Source: an uncultured Roseburia sp. (GTDB taxonomy: Bacteria; Bacillota; Clostridia; Lachnospirales; Lachnospiraceae). From it: 34,277 nt of DNA. Location: the NCBI GenBank assembly GCA_934317215.1, contig CAKREH010000034.1, forward strand, positions 1 to 34,277, written 5' to 3'. The translations under genes and the position numbers were made by a program. Under the pieces are notes generated by a model. The model had not been told where the DNA came from. It made no database searches and saw only the letters and a program-made list of their open reading frames with translations. This document shows positions 25,801-32,691 of this stretch, piece by piece (the first letter of the stretch is position 1; each line of letters begins with the position of its first letter).

Positions 25801-27071
25801 CAATCGTTCCTTCCAGCTATAACAGAGTTGTCTTCACGGAAGAAATGCGTAAAAATTACACGATTCTCTGTCCGCAGATGTCACCGATCCACTTTGAACT
25901 GTTAGAGCCAGCATTCTGTGCGGCCGGTTATAATCTGGTGGTACCGGATATTCCAAGCCGTACCTGTGTGGATGTCGGATTAAAATATGTAAATAATGAT
26001 GCATGCTATCCGTCACTGATCGTTGTAGGCCAGCTTATGAGCGCTGTCATGTCGGGAAATTATGACATGAATAAGACTGCGATCCTGATCTCCCAGACCG
26101 GCGGCGGCTGTCGTGCCAGCAACTATATCGGTTTCATCCGCCGTGCACTTGAAAAAGCAGGATATCCGAATGTACCGGTCATCTCCATCAACTTAAGCGG
26201 ACTTGAAGGCAATCCTGGATTTAAACTGACTCCTTCACTGATCCAGCACGGACTGTACGCGTTAGAGTTTGGCGATATTTTCCTTCGTTGCCTGTACCGC
26301 ACACGTCCTTATGAGGCAGTAAAAGGCTCTGCAAATGCACTGCATGAGAAATGGAAAAAAGAAGTAATCTCCTTTATCACACAGGATAAGATCTTATCAC
26401 ACCGTAAGTTTAAGCAGATGTGCCGCCAGATCATCCGTGATTTTGACAACCTTGACCGTGTGGATATAAAAAAACCGCGTGTTGGCGTTGTCGGAGAGAT
26501 TTTAGTAAAATTCCATCCTGCTGCAAACAATGATTTAGTTGGACTGTTAGAATCTGAGGGTGCAGAGGCTGTTGTGCCGGATCTGACCGACTTCCTGCTC
26601 TATTGCTTCTATAATACCGGATTTAAGGCTGACAACCTCGGTTTCAGCAAAAAGTCCAAACGCATTGGACGACTTGGCATCAATTTCTTCGAATGGTTAA
26701 GAAGTGCCGCCAGGGACGAATTTGAAAAGAGTAAACATTTTGATCCGCCTGCCCATATCGATGATCTTGCAAATTATGCGAGAGACATCGTATCGGAAGG
26801 TAACCAGACCGGTGAAGGCTGGTTCTTAACCGGCGAAATGATGGAATTGATCCACAGTGGTACACCGAACATCGTCTGCACGCAGCCGTTTGCCTGCCTG
26901 CCAAACCACGTTGTCGGAAAAGGTGTTATCAAAGAACTACGCCACCGTTTCCCAGAATCAAATATCGTTGCTATTGACTACGATCCGGGTGCAAGTGAAG
27001 TAAACCAGTTAAACCGTATCAAACTGATGCTTTCCACTGCAAATAAAAATCTTGCCAGACAGTCTTTATAA
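22815..27071 (+). CDS. 2-hydroxyacyl-CoA dehydratase activase-related fusion protein, 1418 aa
   Basis: Two ASKHA activase domains lie in series: LGIDIGSTTVKVAVLD near residue 9 and YLGIDAGSTTTKIALV near 323. Each has its own possible iron-sulfur ligands (GICAGGTGSFID with ARCGVF; EACSSGCGSFIE with GTRCTVF). A DUF2229-type region (about 650 onward, with CQGCTNHC before it) and a C-terminal dehydratase-subunit-like part (GCRASNYIGFIRRALEKAGYP) follow. Classic activases drive one electron into dehydratases at ATP cost. This long fusion is common in Clostridia, but its substrate is not established. GGAGG precedes the ATG by 5 nt. Transcribed alone. Confidence 0.88.
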   Translation: MENNTLHKLGIDIGSTTVKVAVLDEHDNLLFSDYERHFANIRETLSSLIQKAFDQLGDRKVAPMITGSGGLTLAKHLDVPFVQEVISVSTALQHYAPQTDVAIELGGEDAKIIYFEGGNVEQRMNGICAGGTGSFIDQMASLIQTDASGLNEYAKNYKAIYPIAARCGVFAKTDIQPLINEGATREDLSASIFQAVVNQTISGLACGKPIRGHVAFLGGPLHFLSELKAAFIRTLNLDDEHAITPDNSHLYAAIGSALNCKPEQNTTLSSMLEKLNSDIHMEFEVARLDPLFKDQAEYDTFRARHDGHNVKTGGLSTYEGNCYLGIDAGSTTTKIALVGEDGSLLYSFYSSNNGSPLSTAIRSIKEIYEKLPANAHIVHSCSTGYGEALLKAALMLDDGEVETVAHYYAAAFFDPDVDCILDIGGQDMKCIKIKNQTVDSVQLNEACSSGCGSFIETFAKSLNYSVQDFAKEALFAKNPIDLGTRCTVFMNSKVKQAQKEGASVADISAGLAYSVIKNALFKVIKLSDASELGKNIVVQGGTFYNDAVLRSFEKISGCECVRPDIAGIMGAFGAALIARERHEEGYQTTMLSIEDINALTFDTKLARCQGCTNHCLLTINRFSGNRQYITGNRCERGVGGVKNKENIPNLFEYKNKRLFDYPSLKPEEAPRGTVGIPRVLNMYENFPFWAAFFKKLGFSVVLSPQSTRKIYELGIDSIPSESECYPAKLAHGHVTWLIHQNVDFIFYPCVPYERNEFPDSNNHYNCPIVTSYAENIKNNVEDITSGKVRFYNPFMAFTSEETLSSQLVKTFTAPEFAIPESEIRDAVSEGYKELAVVRMEMQKKGEEVLDYMEKNGKRGIVLAGRPYHVDPEINHGIPELINSYGIAVLTEDSVSHLHQVERPLIVMDQWMYHSRLYAAANFVKTRDDLDLIQLNSFGCGLDAVTTDAVNDILTKSGKIYTCLKIDEVNNLGAARIRIRSLLSAIRVREKKQAKRTIVPSSYNRVVFTEEMRKNYTILCPQMSPIHFELLEPAFCAAGYNLVVPDIPSRTCVDVGLKYVNNDACYPSLIVVGQLMSAVMSGNYDMNKTAILISQTGGGCRASNYIGFIRRALEKAGYPNVPVISINLSGLEGNPGFKLTPSLIQHGLYALEFGDIFLRCLYRTRPYEAVKGSANALHEKWKKEVISFITQDKILSHRKFKQMCRQIIRDFDNLDRVDIKKPRVGVVGEILVKFHPAANNDLVGLLESEGAEAVVPDLTDFLLYCFYNTGFKADNLGFSKKSKRIGRLGINFFEWLRSAARDEFEKSKHFDPPAHIDDLANYARDIVSEGNQTGEGWFLTGEMMELIHSGTPNIVCTQPFACLPNHVVGKGVIKELRHRFPESNIVAIDYDPGASEVNQLNRIKLMLSTANKNLARQSL

Positions 27072-27100
27072 ACTAAATGCCCTTTTGATCGTTACTTTTT

Positions 27101-27132
27101 ACAGCCGCCCTTTTGGTGCGGCTGTTTTTTTT
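27101..27132 (+). terminator. Terminator after the activase fusion
   Basis: ACAGCCGC (27101-27108) pairs with GCGGCTGT (27118-27125), 9-nt loop, followed by a run of T to 27132. Confidence 0.9.
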
Positions 27133-27146
27133 GCCTGACACAACTC

Positions 27147-27752
27147 TTATTTCCAGACAGCATAATAATTGCGGTTCTGTTCTACCGGCTGTAAAAAATC
27201 TGCCTCATATCCATTTTCATCCTGCCATCCAGCAAATTCCCTGTCTTTTTCTACCGGCACTGCTGGCGCAGTGATCGTGTCTCCTTCCATTACACAATAC
27301 CGCTTATAACAGATACCAGTATCTGCATCTTTATAAAATTGAACATAATACTTCTGTACCACTGCATTTTCCAACTGGTCTAACAATACTGTCCGATTGC
27401 ATTTTACGGTTCCACTTTTCCCATCCGGATGCGTAAACTCTCTGTCTATTTCCACAGAAAAAAGTCCCTTCTCTTTATCAGCTCCCATAATACGCATTAT
27501 AATGCCTGTTTTTGCATCCAGCTCATTTGCAAGCTGTTCTGTCACGTCCGCAGTAAACTCCTTATTGTCTGCCACGTGATATGCCTGTTTAATCTTTGCA
27601 TTACAGAGTGCGCCTTCCACAACTGAAGGTAGATGGCTTTCTAACTCTGTCGCATAGTTCATGCGCCCGGTTACTGTTAATATTATAAGGATTGTTATTA
27701 CCCCCATCACGATTCCAATCATCATAGTTATCATATTTTTCACTTTTCCCAC
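27147..27752 (-). CDS. Membrane-anchored protein with B-repeat-like C-terminus, 201 aa
   Basis: One N-terminal membrane helix (MMIGIVMGVITILIILTV) is followed by an extracellular domain of about 120 residues. The C-terminal about 45 residues (GDTITAPAVP, FAGWQDENG, NYYAVWK) have the pattern of InlB/Flg_new B-repeats found in Gram-positive surface proteins. It is the last gene of the Tad-like operon, 16 nt after the 151-aa gene. The start is GTG at 27752; an ATG at 27734 is possible but lacks a ribosome site. A surface-exposed or tip-like component of the filament machine is a fair guess, no more. Confidence 0.65.
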   Translation of the reverse strand: MGKVKNMITMMIGIVMGVITILIILTVTGRMNYATELESHLPSVVEGALCNAKIKQAYHVADNKEFTADVTEQLANELDAKTGIIMRIMGADKEKGLFSVEIDREFTHPDGKSGTVKCNRTVLLDQLENAVVQKYYVQFYKDADTGICYKRYCVMEGDTITAPAVPVEKDREFAGWQDENGYEADFLQPVEQNRNYYAVWK

Positions 27753-27768
27753 CCTTTACCTGTCATTA

Positions 27769-28221
27769 TCATCTGTTTACCGGCAGACTTACCTTTGCAT
27801 ATCTGACTCTGTTATCATGGTCTGCTGCCATTACATTTATTTGATATACTCCCGGCATCTGAAAATCCAGTTCATTCTCCAATATTGCCCCATCAGGCGA
27901 AACGACTTTCATAAGATGTACCTGCAATTCATTCCCTGCATAGTCCCACGCTTTTATTACATCCGTCGCCTGATATATTCCAGGTATCAGATACCCTGTT
28001 ATAACCGTCGTAAAATACGGTGGTAATTTTTTTGATTCCTCACAATAAGTTTCAAAATCTACCGGATTTTCCGTCTGCTGCTCCATCTGACCGGATATAA
28101 TCTCCACAATTCCCTTATTTCCATTTTCATCTATGATCCCTTTAAAAACAAGCCACAGCATCCCCACCAGGACTGCCGCCTGAAGAATTGTTTTTCCATA
28201 TATTTTTACCACTTCATGCAT
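27769..28221 (-). CDS. Tad-locus membrane-anchored protein, about 150 aa
   Basis: I do not recognise a named family. The start EVVKIYGKTIL and the membrane helix that follows match the helix entry of the 55-aa pilin-like protein (EQVMKHYGNAIL). An extracellular beta-rich domain of about 100 residues follows (LDFQMPGVYQINVMAADHDN), resembling an Ig-like or carboxypeptidase-regulatory fold. AGGAG lies 6 nt before the ATG at 28221; another ATG two codons earlier is too close to it. It may be a minor pilin-like subunit with a globular head. Confidence 0.65.
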   Translation of the reverse strand: MHEVVKIYGKTILQAAVLVGMLWLVFKGIIDENGNKGIVEIISGQMEQQTENPVDFETYCEESKKLPPYFTTVITGYLIPGIYQATDVIKAWDYAGNELQVHLMKVVSPDGAILENELDFQMPGVYQINVMAADHDNRVRYAKVSLPVNR

Positions 28222-28230
28222 ATCCATCTC

Positions 28231-28386
28231 CTAACTGCCGCAGATACAATTTAGAAACTGCCGCACAAATTCATAAACATCCCCACCCTGTCTCATATTT
28301 TCAGACCAGAAACCAATAAAAAAAAGTGTAATGGCAAGTGCCAGAAATCCGCTTCCAAATTCCTCTATGATATCTTCCACAATCAT
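28231..28386 (-). CDS. Tad-locus small membrane protein, 51 aa
   Basis: The ORF reads MIVEDIIEEFGSGFLALAIT, then a hydrophobic run and a soluble tail ending CICGS. GGAAGGAG sits directly before the ATG, 17 nt after the stop of the 39-aa gene and 9 nt before the next gene's start. The segment VEDIIEEFGSGFL lines up with VEKFGGAFL of the 39-aa protein and with the pilin-like protein. It is too short for many gene callers but has good signals and a fitting operon place. Confidence 0.65.
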   Translation of the reverse strand: MIVEDIIEEFGSGFLALAITLFFIGFWSENMRQGGDVYEFVRQFLNCICGS

Positions 28387-28403
28387 TCTCCTTCCTGTGT
28401 CAT

Positions 28404-28523
28404 CTAAAAAGAAGACACATAATTTAAAACTTCATAAAACATCCGTATCACTGCACTGCCAGCCAGAATACCCAGAAAAGCCCCGCCAAATTTTTCCACG
28501 ATCATCATCAGACTCAAATCCAT
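28404..28523 (-). CDS. Tad-locus small membrane protein, 39 aa
   Basis: The sequence is MDLSLMMIVEKFGGAFLGIL, then AGSAVIRMFYEVLNYVSSF. Its ATG overlaps the stop of the preceding gene by one base (TGATG), the same coupling used elsewhere in this operon, and GAGGTG lies just upstream. A longer frame starting at 28625 is an out-of-frame shadow of the upstream gene. A single hydrophobic helix makes up most of the protein. It shares the [Y/F]-G-x-x-[I/F]-L helix entry with its neighbours, so it is probably a mini-pilin-like or accessory membrane subunit. Confidence 0.6.
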   Translation of the reverse strand: MDLSLMMIVEKFGGAFLGILAGSAVIRMFYEVLNYVSSF

Positions 28524-28858
28524 CACCTCGCGATCGCATATGTAAGATTCTCTTCGGAAATTCCAAGTACCGGTATGCGATAATGATACTTTAGTGACAC
28601 CTGTGCAGCTCTCATATTTTGCCATGCATCATAAACACACTCCGAAATCTTCAGTTCGTATCCGTCCTCCGCTGCCTTCCTTTTACAGGCTTCAATAACA
28701 GCTGGATTAAAATTACTGTTTTCCAGTTCTGCAACCACCTGCGCTTTATACTCTTTTGCAGCGGCAACCTGTCCACTCGCGCCAATCAGTCCTGTACATA
28801 CAAAAATATTTGCCAGTAATATAAACAAAATGCCAAATGTGCCGATGATCTGCTTCAT
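28523..28858 (-). CDS. TadE/DUF4320-like minor pilin-type protein, 111 aa
   Basis: One N-terminal membrane helix (IIGTFGILFILLANIFVCTGLI) is followed by a small extracellular domain, ending in a short segment (YHYRIPVLGISEENLTYAIAR). The layout matches small TadE-like or DUF4320 proteins found in clostridial Tad loci; assignment is by layout and context only. Its ATG overlaps the TadB-TadC fusion stop by one base (TAATG), and GGAGGTG stands just upstream. Confidence 0.65.
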   Translation of the reverse strand: MKQIIGTFGILFILLANIFVCTGLIGASGQVAAAKEYKAQVVAELENSNFNPAVIEACKRKAAEDGYELKISECVYDAWQNMRAAQVSLKYHYRIPVLGISEENLTYAIAR

Positions 28859-30378
28859 TACATTGCACCTCCCATACTTCCAAGCATCTGAAACATCATT
28901 GTCATTCCGACAGTCATATCAAGCATAAGTTTTACAGTTGCCGCTATGACAGGGTAAGAAAATACCATTTTCTGTCCAAATGCAGCTTTTCCATTTCGGA
29001 TTTCTTCCGCCCGGTTTTGCATTTCATTTACATGCATGATTAGATGATTCATCTGGGTTACTGCATCCCCCGTTCCCATCTCTGCAACGGCATGAAGCAT
29101 TTTCATACAATTCTGAGCTTCCGGCACATCAAATTCTTTGCAAAAATCTGTATATGCACTCAATTTTCCCGGCGTTTTATTTAATCTATCTTCCAGAAGC
29201 CCAATCTCATATCTTAACACTGCAGGTGCACTGTTTTTTGACTTTTCGATAGAAACCTGCACATTATTACTCTGCAATAACAGCGCAAGTTCCATAAACC
29301 ATCCCGGAAGTGCCAGATAAATGGCCTCTGTTACATCCCTTTTTGCAATCTGAAATCCAATCTTATGCTGCATCGTCAAAAAAAGTGTAACCGGAAATAA
29401 AATCGCAGCAATCAGATACTTTGCAGTCAAAACAGCGGCAAATGCAGCTACAGCTGCAGGCAATGCCCATAACATGCTTTTTCTTATTTCCCTTTTCTCA
29501 TCGTAATGATACACCATTTCACAGCTTGAAGTGATTCCCTGTTCTTTCTCTGCTTCCTCTGTGACAAGCCAGTCACTTGTCAGATTTCTTGAGCTTTTTA
29601 CAAACACCCACAATAAAAAAAGAAGAAATACAAGCGATGAAATCTGAATGATCCCTGCCTCAAAAATATTCAAATCCGTTTTCACCACGAAAAGATCTTT
29701 CATGGAATTTAACACATATAATGCTGTTGCACACAAAATAACCGATACGATCACAGAAATAATATTGTCCGTATGACTTTTTTTCTTTTCTGCCTGAAGC
29801 TGATAACCTCTGCGTTTCCATAATTCAATATCCTCTAACAGAATCAGCACAGACTCATTCATCTCGCCTCCGTGTTCTTCGGCATTGATCAGAAGTTCAT
29901 GAACCATTTTTATCTTAGAACACTGATACTGACTTTCAACCGGTTCTAATGCCTCTTCAAAAATGTTTTTTCCGGGTGAAACTTCTCCATATTCCAAATT
30001 CAGAATCACCTGCTCAATACAAGAACGCATCTTTCCTTCCTCAAATATTTCTCTGGTTTCTTTTAATGCGCTTAAAATCTTTCCAGTCTTCTGAAATGCA
30101 TAGAGCATCTGCTCCATATATTCTGCCGCATCCGCAAAACGTTTCTGCTCATACATCTTATGGTACATATCCAGCACCAGAACCGGAAACATTGCTGCAA
30201 CTGCGGCCATAGCGATCACAATACCAGCCGTCTCAAGACGGAACAATGCCCCAATACCAAGCACCCCTGCCAAGGCCATAAAGATCATTGCCGCATGGGT
30301 TTTCCATGAAAAATGATAACCGTACATATCCACTTTTTTCTGTAAGTTTTTCGGATTCCAAAAAGTCAGCCACCTCAT
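28858..30378 (-). CDS. TadB-TadC-type fused inner platform protein, about 506 aa
   Basis: Two halves each look like a type II secretion F domain. The first has helices (AMIFMALAGVLGIGALF, IVIAMAAVAAMFPVLVL) and the helical stretch AAEYMEQMLYAFQKTGKILS, then two helices near 255-310. The second has ALPAAVAAFAAVLTAKYLIA, GWFMELALLLQSNNV and a C-terminal helix pair. TadB and TadC are usually separate genes of about 300 aa each; here one ORF appears to carry both. I start at the ATG at 30378 with GGAGG 7 nt upstream, 16 nt after the cpaF stop; an ORF extending to 30522 would overlap cpaF. It forms the membrane platform on which the CpaF ATPase works. Confidence 0.75.
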   Translation of the reverse strand: MRWLTFWNPKNLQKKVDMYGYHFSWKTHAAMIFMALAGVLGIGALFRLETAGIVIAMAAVAAMFPVLVLDMYHKMYEQKRFADAAEYMEQMLYAFQKTGKILSALKETREIFEEGKMRSCIEQVILNLEYGEVSPGKNIFEEALEPVESQYQCSKIKMVHELLINAEEHGGEMNESVLILLEDIELWKRRGYQLQAEKKKSHTDNIISVIVSVILCATALYVLNSMKDLFVVKTDLNIFEAGIIQISSLVFLLFLLWVFVKSSRNLTSDWLVTEEAEKEQGITSSCEMVYHYDEKREIRKSMLWALPAAVAAFAAVLTAKYLIAAILFPVTLFLTMQHKIGFQIAKRDVTEAIYLALPGWFMELALLLQSNNVQVSIEKSKNSAPAVLRYEIGLLEDRLNKTPGKLSAYTDFCKEFDVPEAQNCMKMLHAVAEMGTGDAVTQMNHLIMHVNEMQNRAEEIRNGKAAFGQKMVFSYPVIAATVKLMLDMTVGMTMMFQMLGSMGGAM

Positions 30379-30394
30379 CATACATCCTCCCCCT

Positions 30395-31459
30395 TTATCT
30401 TCCTTCCTCAAGATACGTTTCAAACTGCCTGCAGGCAAACGGCTCGTCCACCCCTGCTTCCCTGAACCTTTTTTGGATATCCGGAGGCATTTTTTCTGAT
30501 ACAGGCACTCCATCTTCAACAATCATATAGATCCTGTTTTTTCCTTCTTCCCGTGAAAAAAAACAAAGCTGGTCTATATAACGTCTTACCCTTCCATCCG
30601 GAGATTCAATTTTACGGATCAGAACGGCCGCATTCACATAACGGTAAATCCGGTTCTCCATACGCTGTGCATCATTGACATTGTTCATCATATTTAAGAT
30701 CCGGTCCGGCAGTTTTCTCACATCGTCAAGATGAATTGTCGTGAACCCATGAACGCCGGTACTCCACTGCTCTAATAATGACGTCACCTCCATAGAGCGA
30801 ACCTCCGAGAGCATCAGCCAGCTTGGATTCTGACGCAGAGATGCCTTGATCGCATCTGTATAATCGAATCCGTTTCCCACACGTAGTTCCACTGCATCTG
30901 CTCCGGGATTGATATTTGCATAATGAATTTCAAGTGAATCTTCTATGGTGATGACACGCTCTTCTTTTCTGATAAACTGCATAAAAAATTTTGCACATTC
31001 CGTTTTGCCCGCCCCGGGTTCCCCGCCAAATACAAGATTCATCTTCGCCTGTACACAATTTAACAGCAAATGCAAAACTTTTGGCTCACAATACTTCTGA
31101 TCTAACAGATTTTTCAACGTATTTCTTACAAAACACGGGGATTTACGGATACAGATACTGATTCCGGATATCGCCGCAGATTCATGAATGATACTGATCC
31201 TCAGTTCTTTCGTATCCGCTTCTAATATTTTGTTTGCATTATTAAATTGTTTATTGATACAATTCGAAATACTGTGTGTAAATGTACTGATAAAAGTCTC
31301 CGGTATCTCTTCCTGCACACAGTATCTCCCCTGTTTTAAATCTGTGATCCATAATTTTTGTCCGTTATAATCCACGTCCGTCACCTCCGGTCTGCACAAA
31401 TATTTCCAGAATATGCCAAACTGCTCCGGTGTTGGTTCAAAAATAATTTTTTCACTCAT
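30395..31459 (-). CDS. CpaF/TadA-type secretion ATPase, 354 aa
   Basis: A type II/IV secretion ATPase that drives filament assembly. Walker A GGEPGAGKT at residues 145-153, Asp box (VITIEDSLE), Walker B (WLMLSEVR, Glu219) and His box (GVHGFTTIHLDDVRKLPDRI) are all present. The N-terminal about 130 residues are shorter than in Caulobacter CpaF but keep the ISGISICIRK strand. The ribosome site is weak (AAGAGA at 10 nt), and a strong hairpin (31478-31505) separates it from the pilin-like gene. It acts with the platform protein downstream. Confidence 0.9.
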   Translation of the reverse strand: MSEKIIFEPTPEQFGIFWKYLCRPEVTDVDYNGQKLWITDLKQGRYCVQEEIPETFISTFTHSISNCINKQFNNANKILEADTKELRISIIHESAAISGISICIRKSPCFVRNTLKNLLDQKYCEPKVLHLLLNCVQAKMNLVFGGEPGAGKTECAKFFMQFIRKEERVITIEDSLEIHYANINPGADAVELRVGNGFDYTDAIKASLRQNPSWLMLSEVRSMEVTSLLEQWSTGVHGFTTIHLDDVRKLPDRILNMMNNVNDAQRMENRIYRYVNAAVLIRKIESPDGRVRRYIDQLCFFSREEGKNRIYMIVEDGVPVSEKMPPDIQKRFREAGVDEPFACRQFETYLEEGR

Positions 31460-31477
31460 TTTTCAGATTCTCTTTCC

Positions 31478-31505
31478 GAGTACTTTCCCCGGTGGGAAAG
31501 TACTC
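31478..31505. repeat. 12-bp perfect hairpin between the pilin-like and cpaF genes
   Basis: GAGTACTTTCCC (31478-31489) and GGGAAAGTACTC (31494-31505) enclose a 4-base loop. On the minus strand no U-tract follows. Between a structural subunit gene and an assembly gene, such a stem can stabilise the upstream message or limit read-through, giving more pilin than machine. Confidence 0.75.
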
Positions 31506-31530
31506 TGTTTTCATTTGTTTACATATTTCA

Positions 31531-31698
31531 CTAAGGACGAAGGGCGTTCATACTATTAAAGAAACCCGTAAGCGCATTTTTAAATTCCGTCGCAACATAC
31601 CCGTCCGATGACAGTGCTGCCACAAGAATTCCTCCCAGTGCCAATAATACAATTACTGCAAGAATCGCATTTCCGTAGTGTTTCATTACCTGTTCCAT
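31531..31698 (-). CDS. Pilin-like small membrane protein (Flp-type candidate), 55 aa
   Basis: MEQVMKHYGNAILAVIVLLA opens a short charged start and one long hydrophobic helix, followed by a soluble tail (SSDGYVATEFKNALTGFFNS). Size and layout are those of Flp pilins. The usual Gly-x4-Glu-Tyr prepilin site is not visible, so processing is doubtful. GGAGG stands 8 nt before the ATG at 31698; the TTG at 31728 in the same frame lies in the A8 tract of the upstream gene. The upstream TadZ-like frame overlaps it for 119 nt. The strong hairpin at 31478-31505 follows it. Confidence 0.75.
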   Translation of the reverse strand: MEQVMKHYGNAILAVIVLLALGGILVAALSSDGYVATEFKNALTGFFNSMNALRP

Positions 31699-32278
31699 AG
31701 TTAAATCCTCCATTTTCTTTTTTTTCAATTTGCTTCATGAGAAGAAACAGATTAGACTGCATTTCTCCAAAAAAACTCTCATTGCGTTCCGTTTCTGACT
31801 TTCTTCTCCATGATCTTATAAAGTGATCAATTTTTCCCTGCTCCGATACCCATTCCAGTTCACCATTTTGTGGGATATACCCAATCTGTTCCGGTGCAAT
31901 GCGATATCTGTGAACCATTTCCGATTTCATCTGGTCTGCATACAATACATATCCCTCGATCAGATAAAAAACCTGTTTTTTCTCTCTTACAAACCTGCGT
32001 ATCATATCCTCCCATTCAATCGGATATGAACAAATCCCGGTCACAATGATATCTGCTTTTTTTAAACTGTTTTGTATCTTTTTCTCTCCTCCATACCCAC
32101 AATCGGCAAATAAAATCCTTTCTTTTCCACCGGAAAAGATACACTGCCAGCCATCCTTCTTCTGTACCAGAATATCATATCCCGGTCTGCGTTTTGCCAG
32201 AAGATCTGCCATTACGATCATGATCTCTGTCGTATGAAATGACTTTTCCATGCCCCAGAATGCTATTTTTACAGACAT
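31580..32278 (-). CDS. TadZ/CpaE-like degenerate ParA-type protein with aberrant 3' end
   Basis: MSVKIAFWGMEKSFHTTEIM opens a ParA/MinD-like fold, but Walker A is degenerate. ILFADCGYGG stands where Walker B is expected, and KKADIIVTG plus IGYIPQNGELEWV follow. TadZ proteins position the Tad machine in the cell and often lack full ATPase motifs. GGAGG precedes the ATG at 32278. From about 31715 on, the frame runs through the pilin-like gene and yields a Cys-rich tail that looks like out-of-frame coding. An A8 tract at 31718-31725 marks the spot: one more A would end the protein at a TAA two bases before the pilin ATG. Confidence 0.65.
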   Translation of the reverse strand: MSVKIAFWGMEKSFHTTEIMIVMADLLAKRRPGYDILVQKKDGWQCIFSGGKERILFADCGYGGEKKIQNSLKKADIIVTGICSYPIEWEDMIRRFVREKKQVFYLIEGYVLYADQMKSEMVHRYRIAPEQIGYIPQNGELEWVSEQGKIDHFIRSWRRKSETERNESFFGEMQSNLFLLMKQIEKKENGGFNYGTGNETLRKCDSCSNCIIGTGRNSCGSTVIGRVCCDGI

Positions 32279-32541
32279 GCCGCCTCCGTTTTCTTCCGTC
32301 CAAAAAGGCGCAAAATATCCTTCCAATAACTCCTGCTGCTAAAAATTGTCCTGTGAAATAAAATGATAACTACTGATTTAAAAAAGATGGAAATACCTGT
32401 CTGATCTCCAACGATACGGTCTTTCATACAACCGTAAAAATGTCTGCTGTTTTGTTCATCCTGTTTCAAAACCGCTCCAATCTCCTCAATATATAGAACG
32501 ATCTCAGATGCTTCACGCAAACCCGATAAAAAGATAGTCAT
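32269..32541 (-). CDS. Hypothetical 90-aa protein at the head of the Tad-like operon
   Basis: I do not recognise it. It has a possible amphipathic N-terminal helix and one hydrophobic stretch (ISIFFKSVVIILF) followed by basic residues (LRLFGRKK). Its stop lies 10 nt inside the TadZ-like gene, and its last codons contain that gene's GGAGG site, so an operon link is plausible. No good ribosome site precedes its own ATG, and the promoter of the operon is unclear: a TATAAT stands at about 32562-32557 with no good -35. Real but unnamed is my best reading; a chance ORF is possible. Confidence 0.45.
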   Translation of the reverse strand: MTIFLSGLREASEIVLYIEEIGAVLKQDEQNSRHFYGCMKDRIVGDQTGISIFFKSVVIILFHRTIFSSRSYWKDILRLFGRKKTEAACL

Positions 32542-32631
32542 ATATTACTTCATTTTATTATATTTGTAAAGACCTTATTTTATTTTTTTCTTTTCTTTTA
32601 ACCATGTATCCTTTATAATTGTGCATGAACA

Positions 32632-32660
32632 TTGGATAATATCTGACTGACACTATCCAA
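32632..32660. repeat. Inverted repeat between the Tad-like operon and degV
   Basis: TTGGATA (32632-32638) pairs with TATCCAA (32654-32660) around 15 bp. It lies just after a TATAAT at 32614-32619 that may serve degV. It could be an operator for either divergent unit. No clear -35 is visible for degV. Confidence 0.4.
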
Positions 32661-32691
32661 AAAATTTTTACATGATGATCTGGAGGAGTTC

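Noticed and set aside
28524..28625. Longer form of the 39-aa gene
   Set aside because: The extra 34 residues are an out-of-frame copy of the 111-aa gene; the coupled TGATG start explains the short gene.
30379..30522. N-terminal extension of the TadB-TadC gene
   Set aside because: It overlaps the end of cpaF in another frame, while GGAGG stands just before the ATG at 30378.
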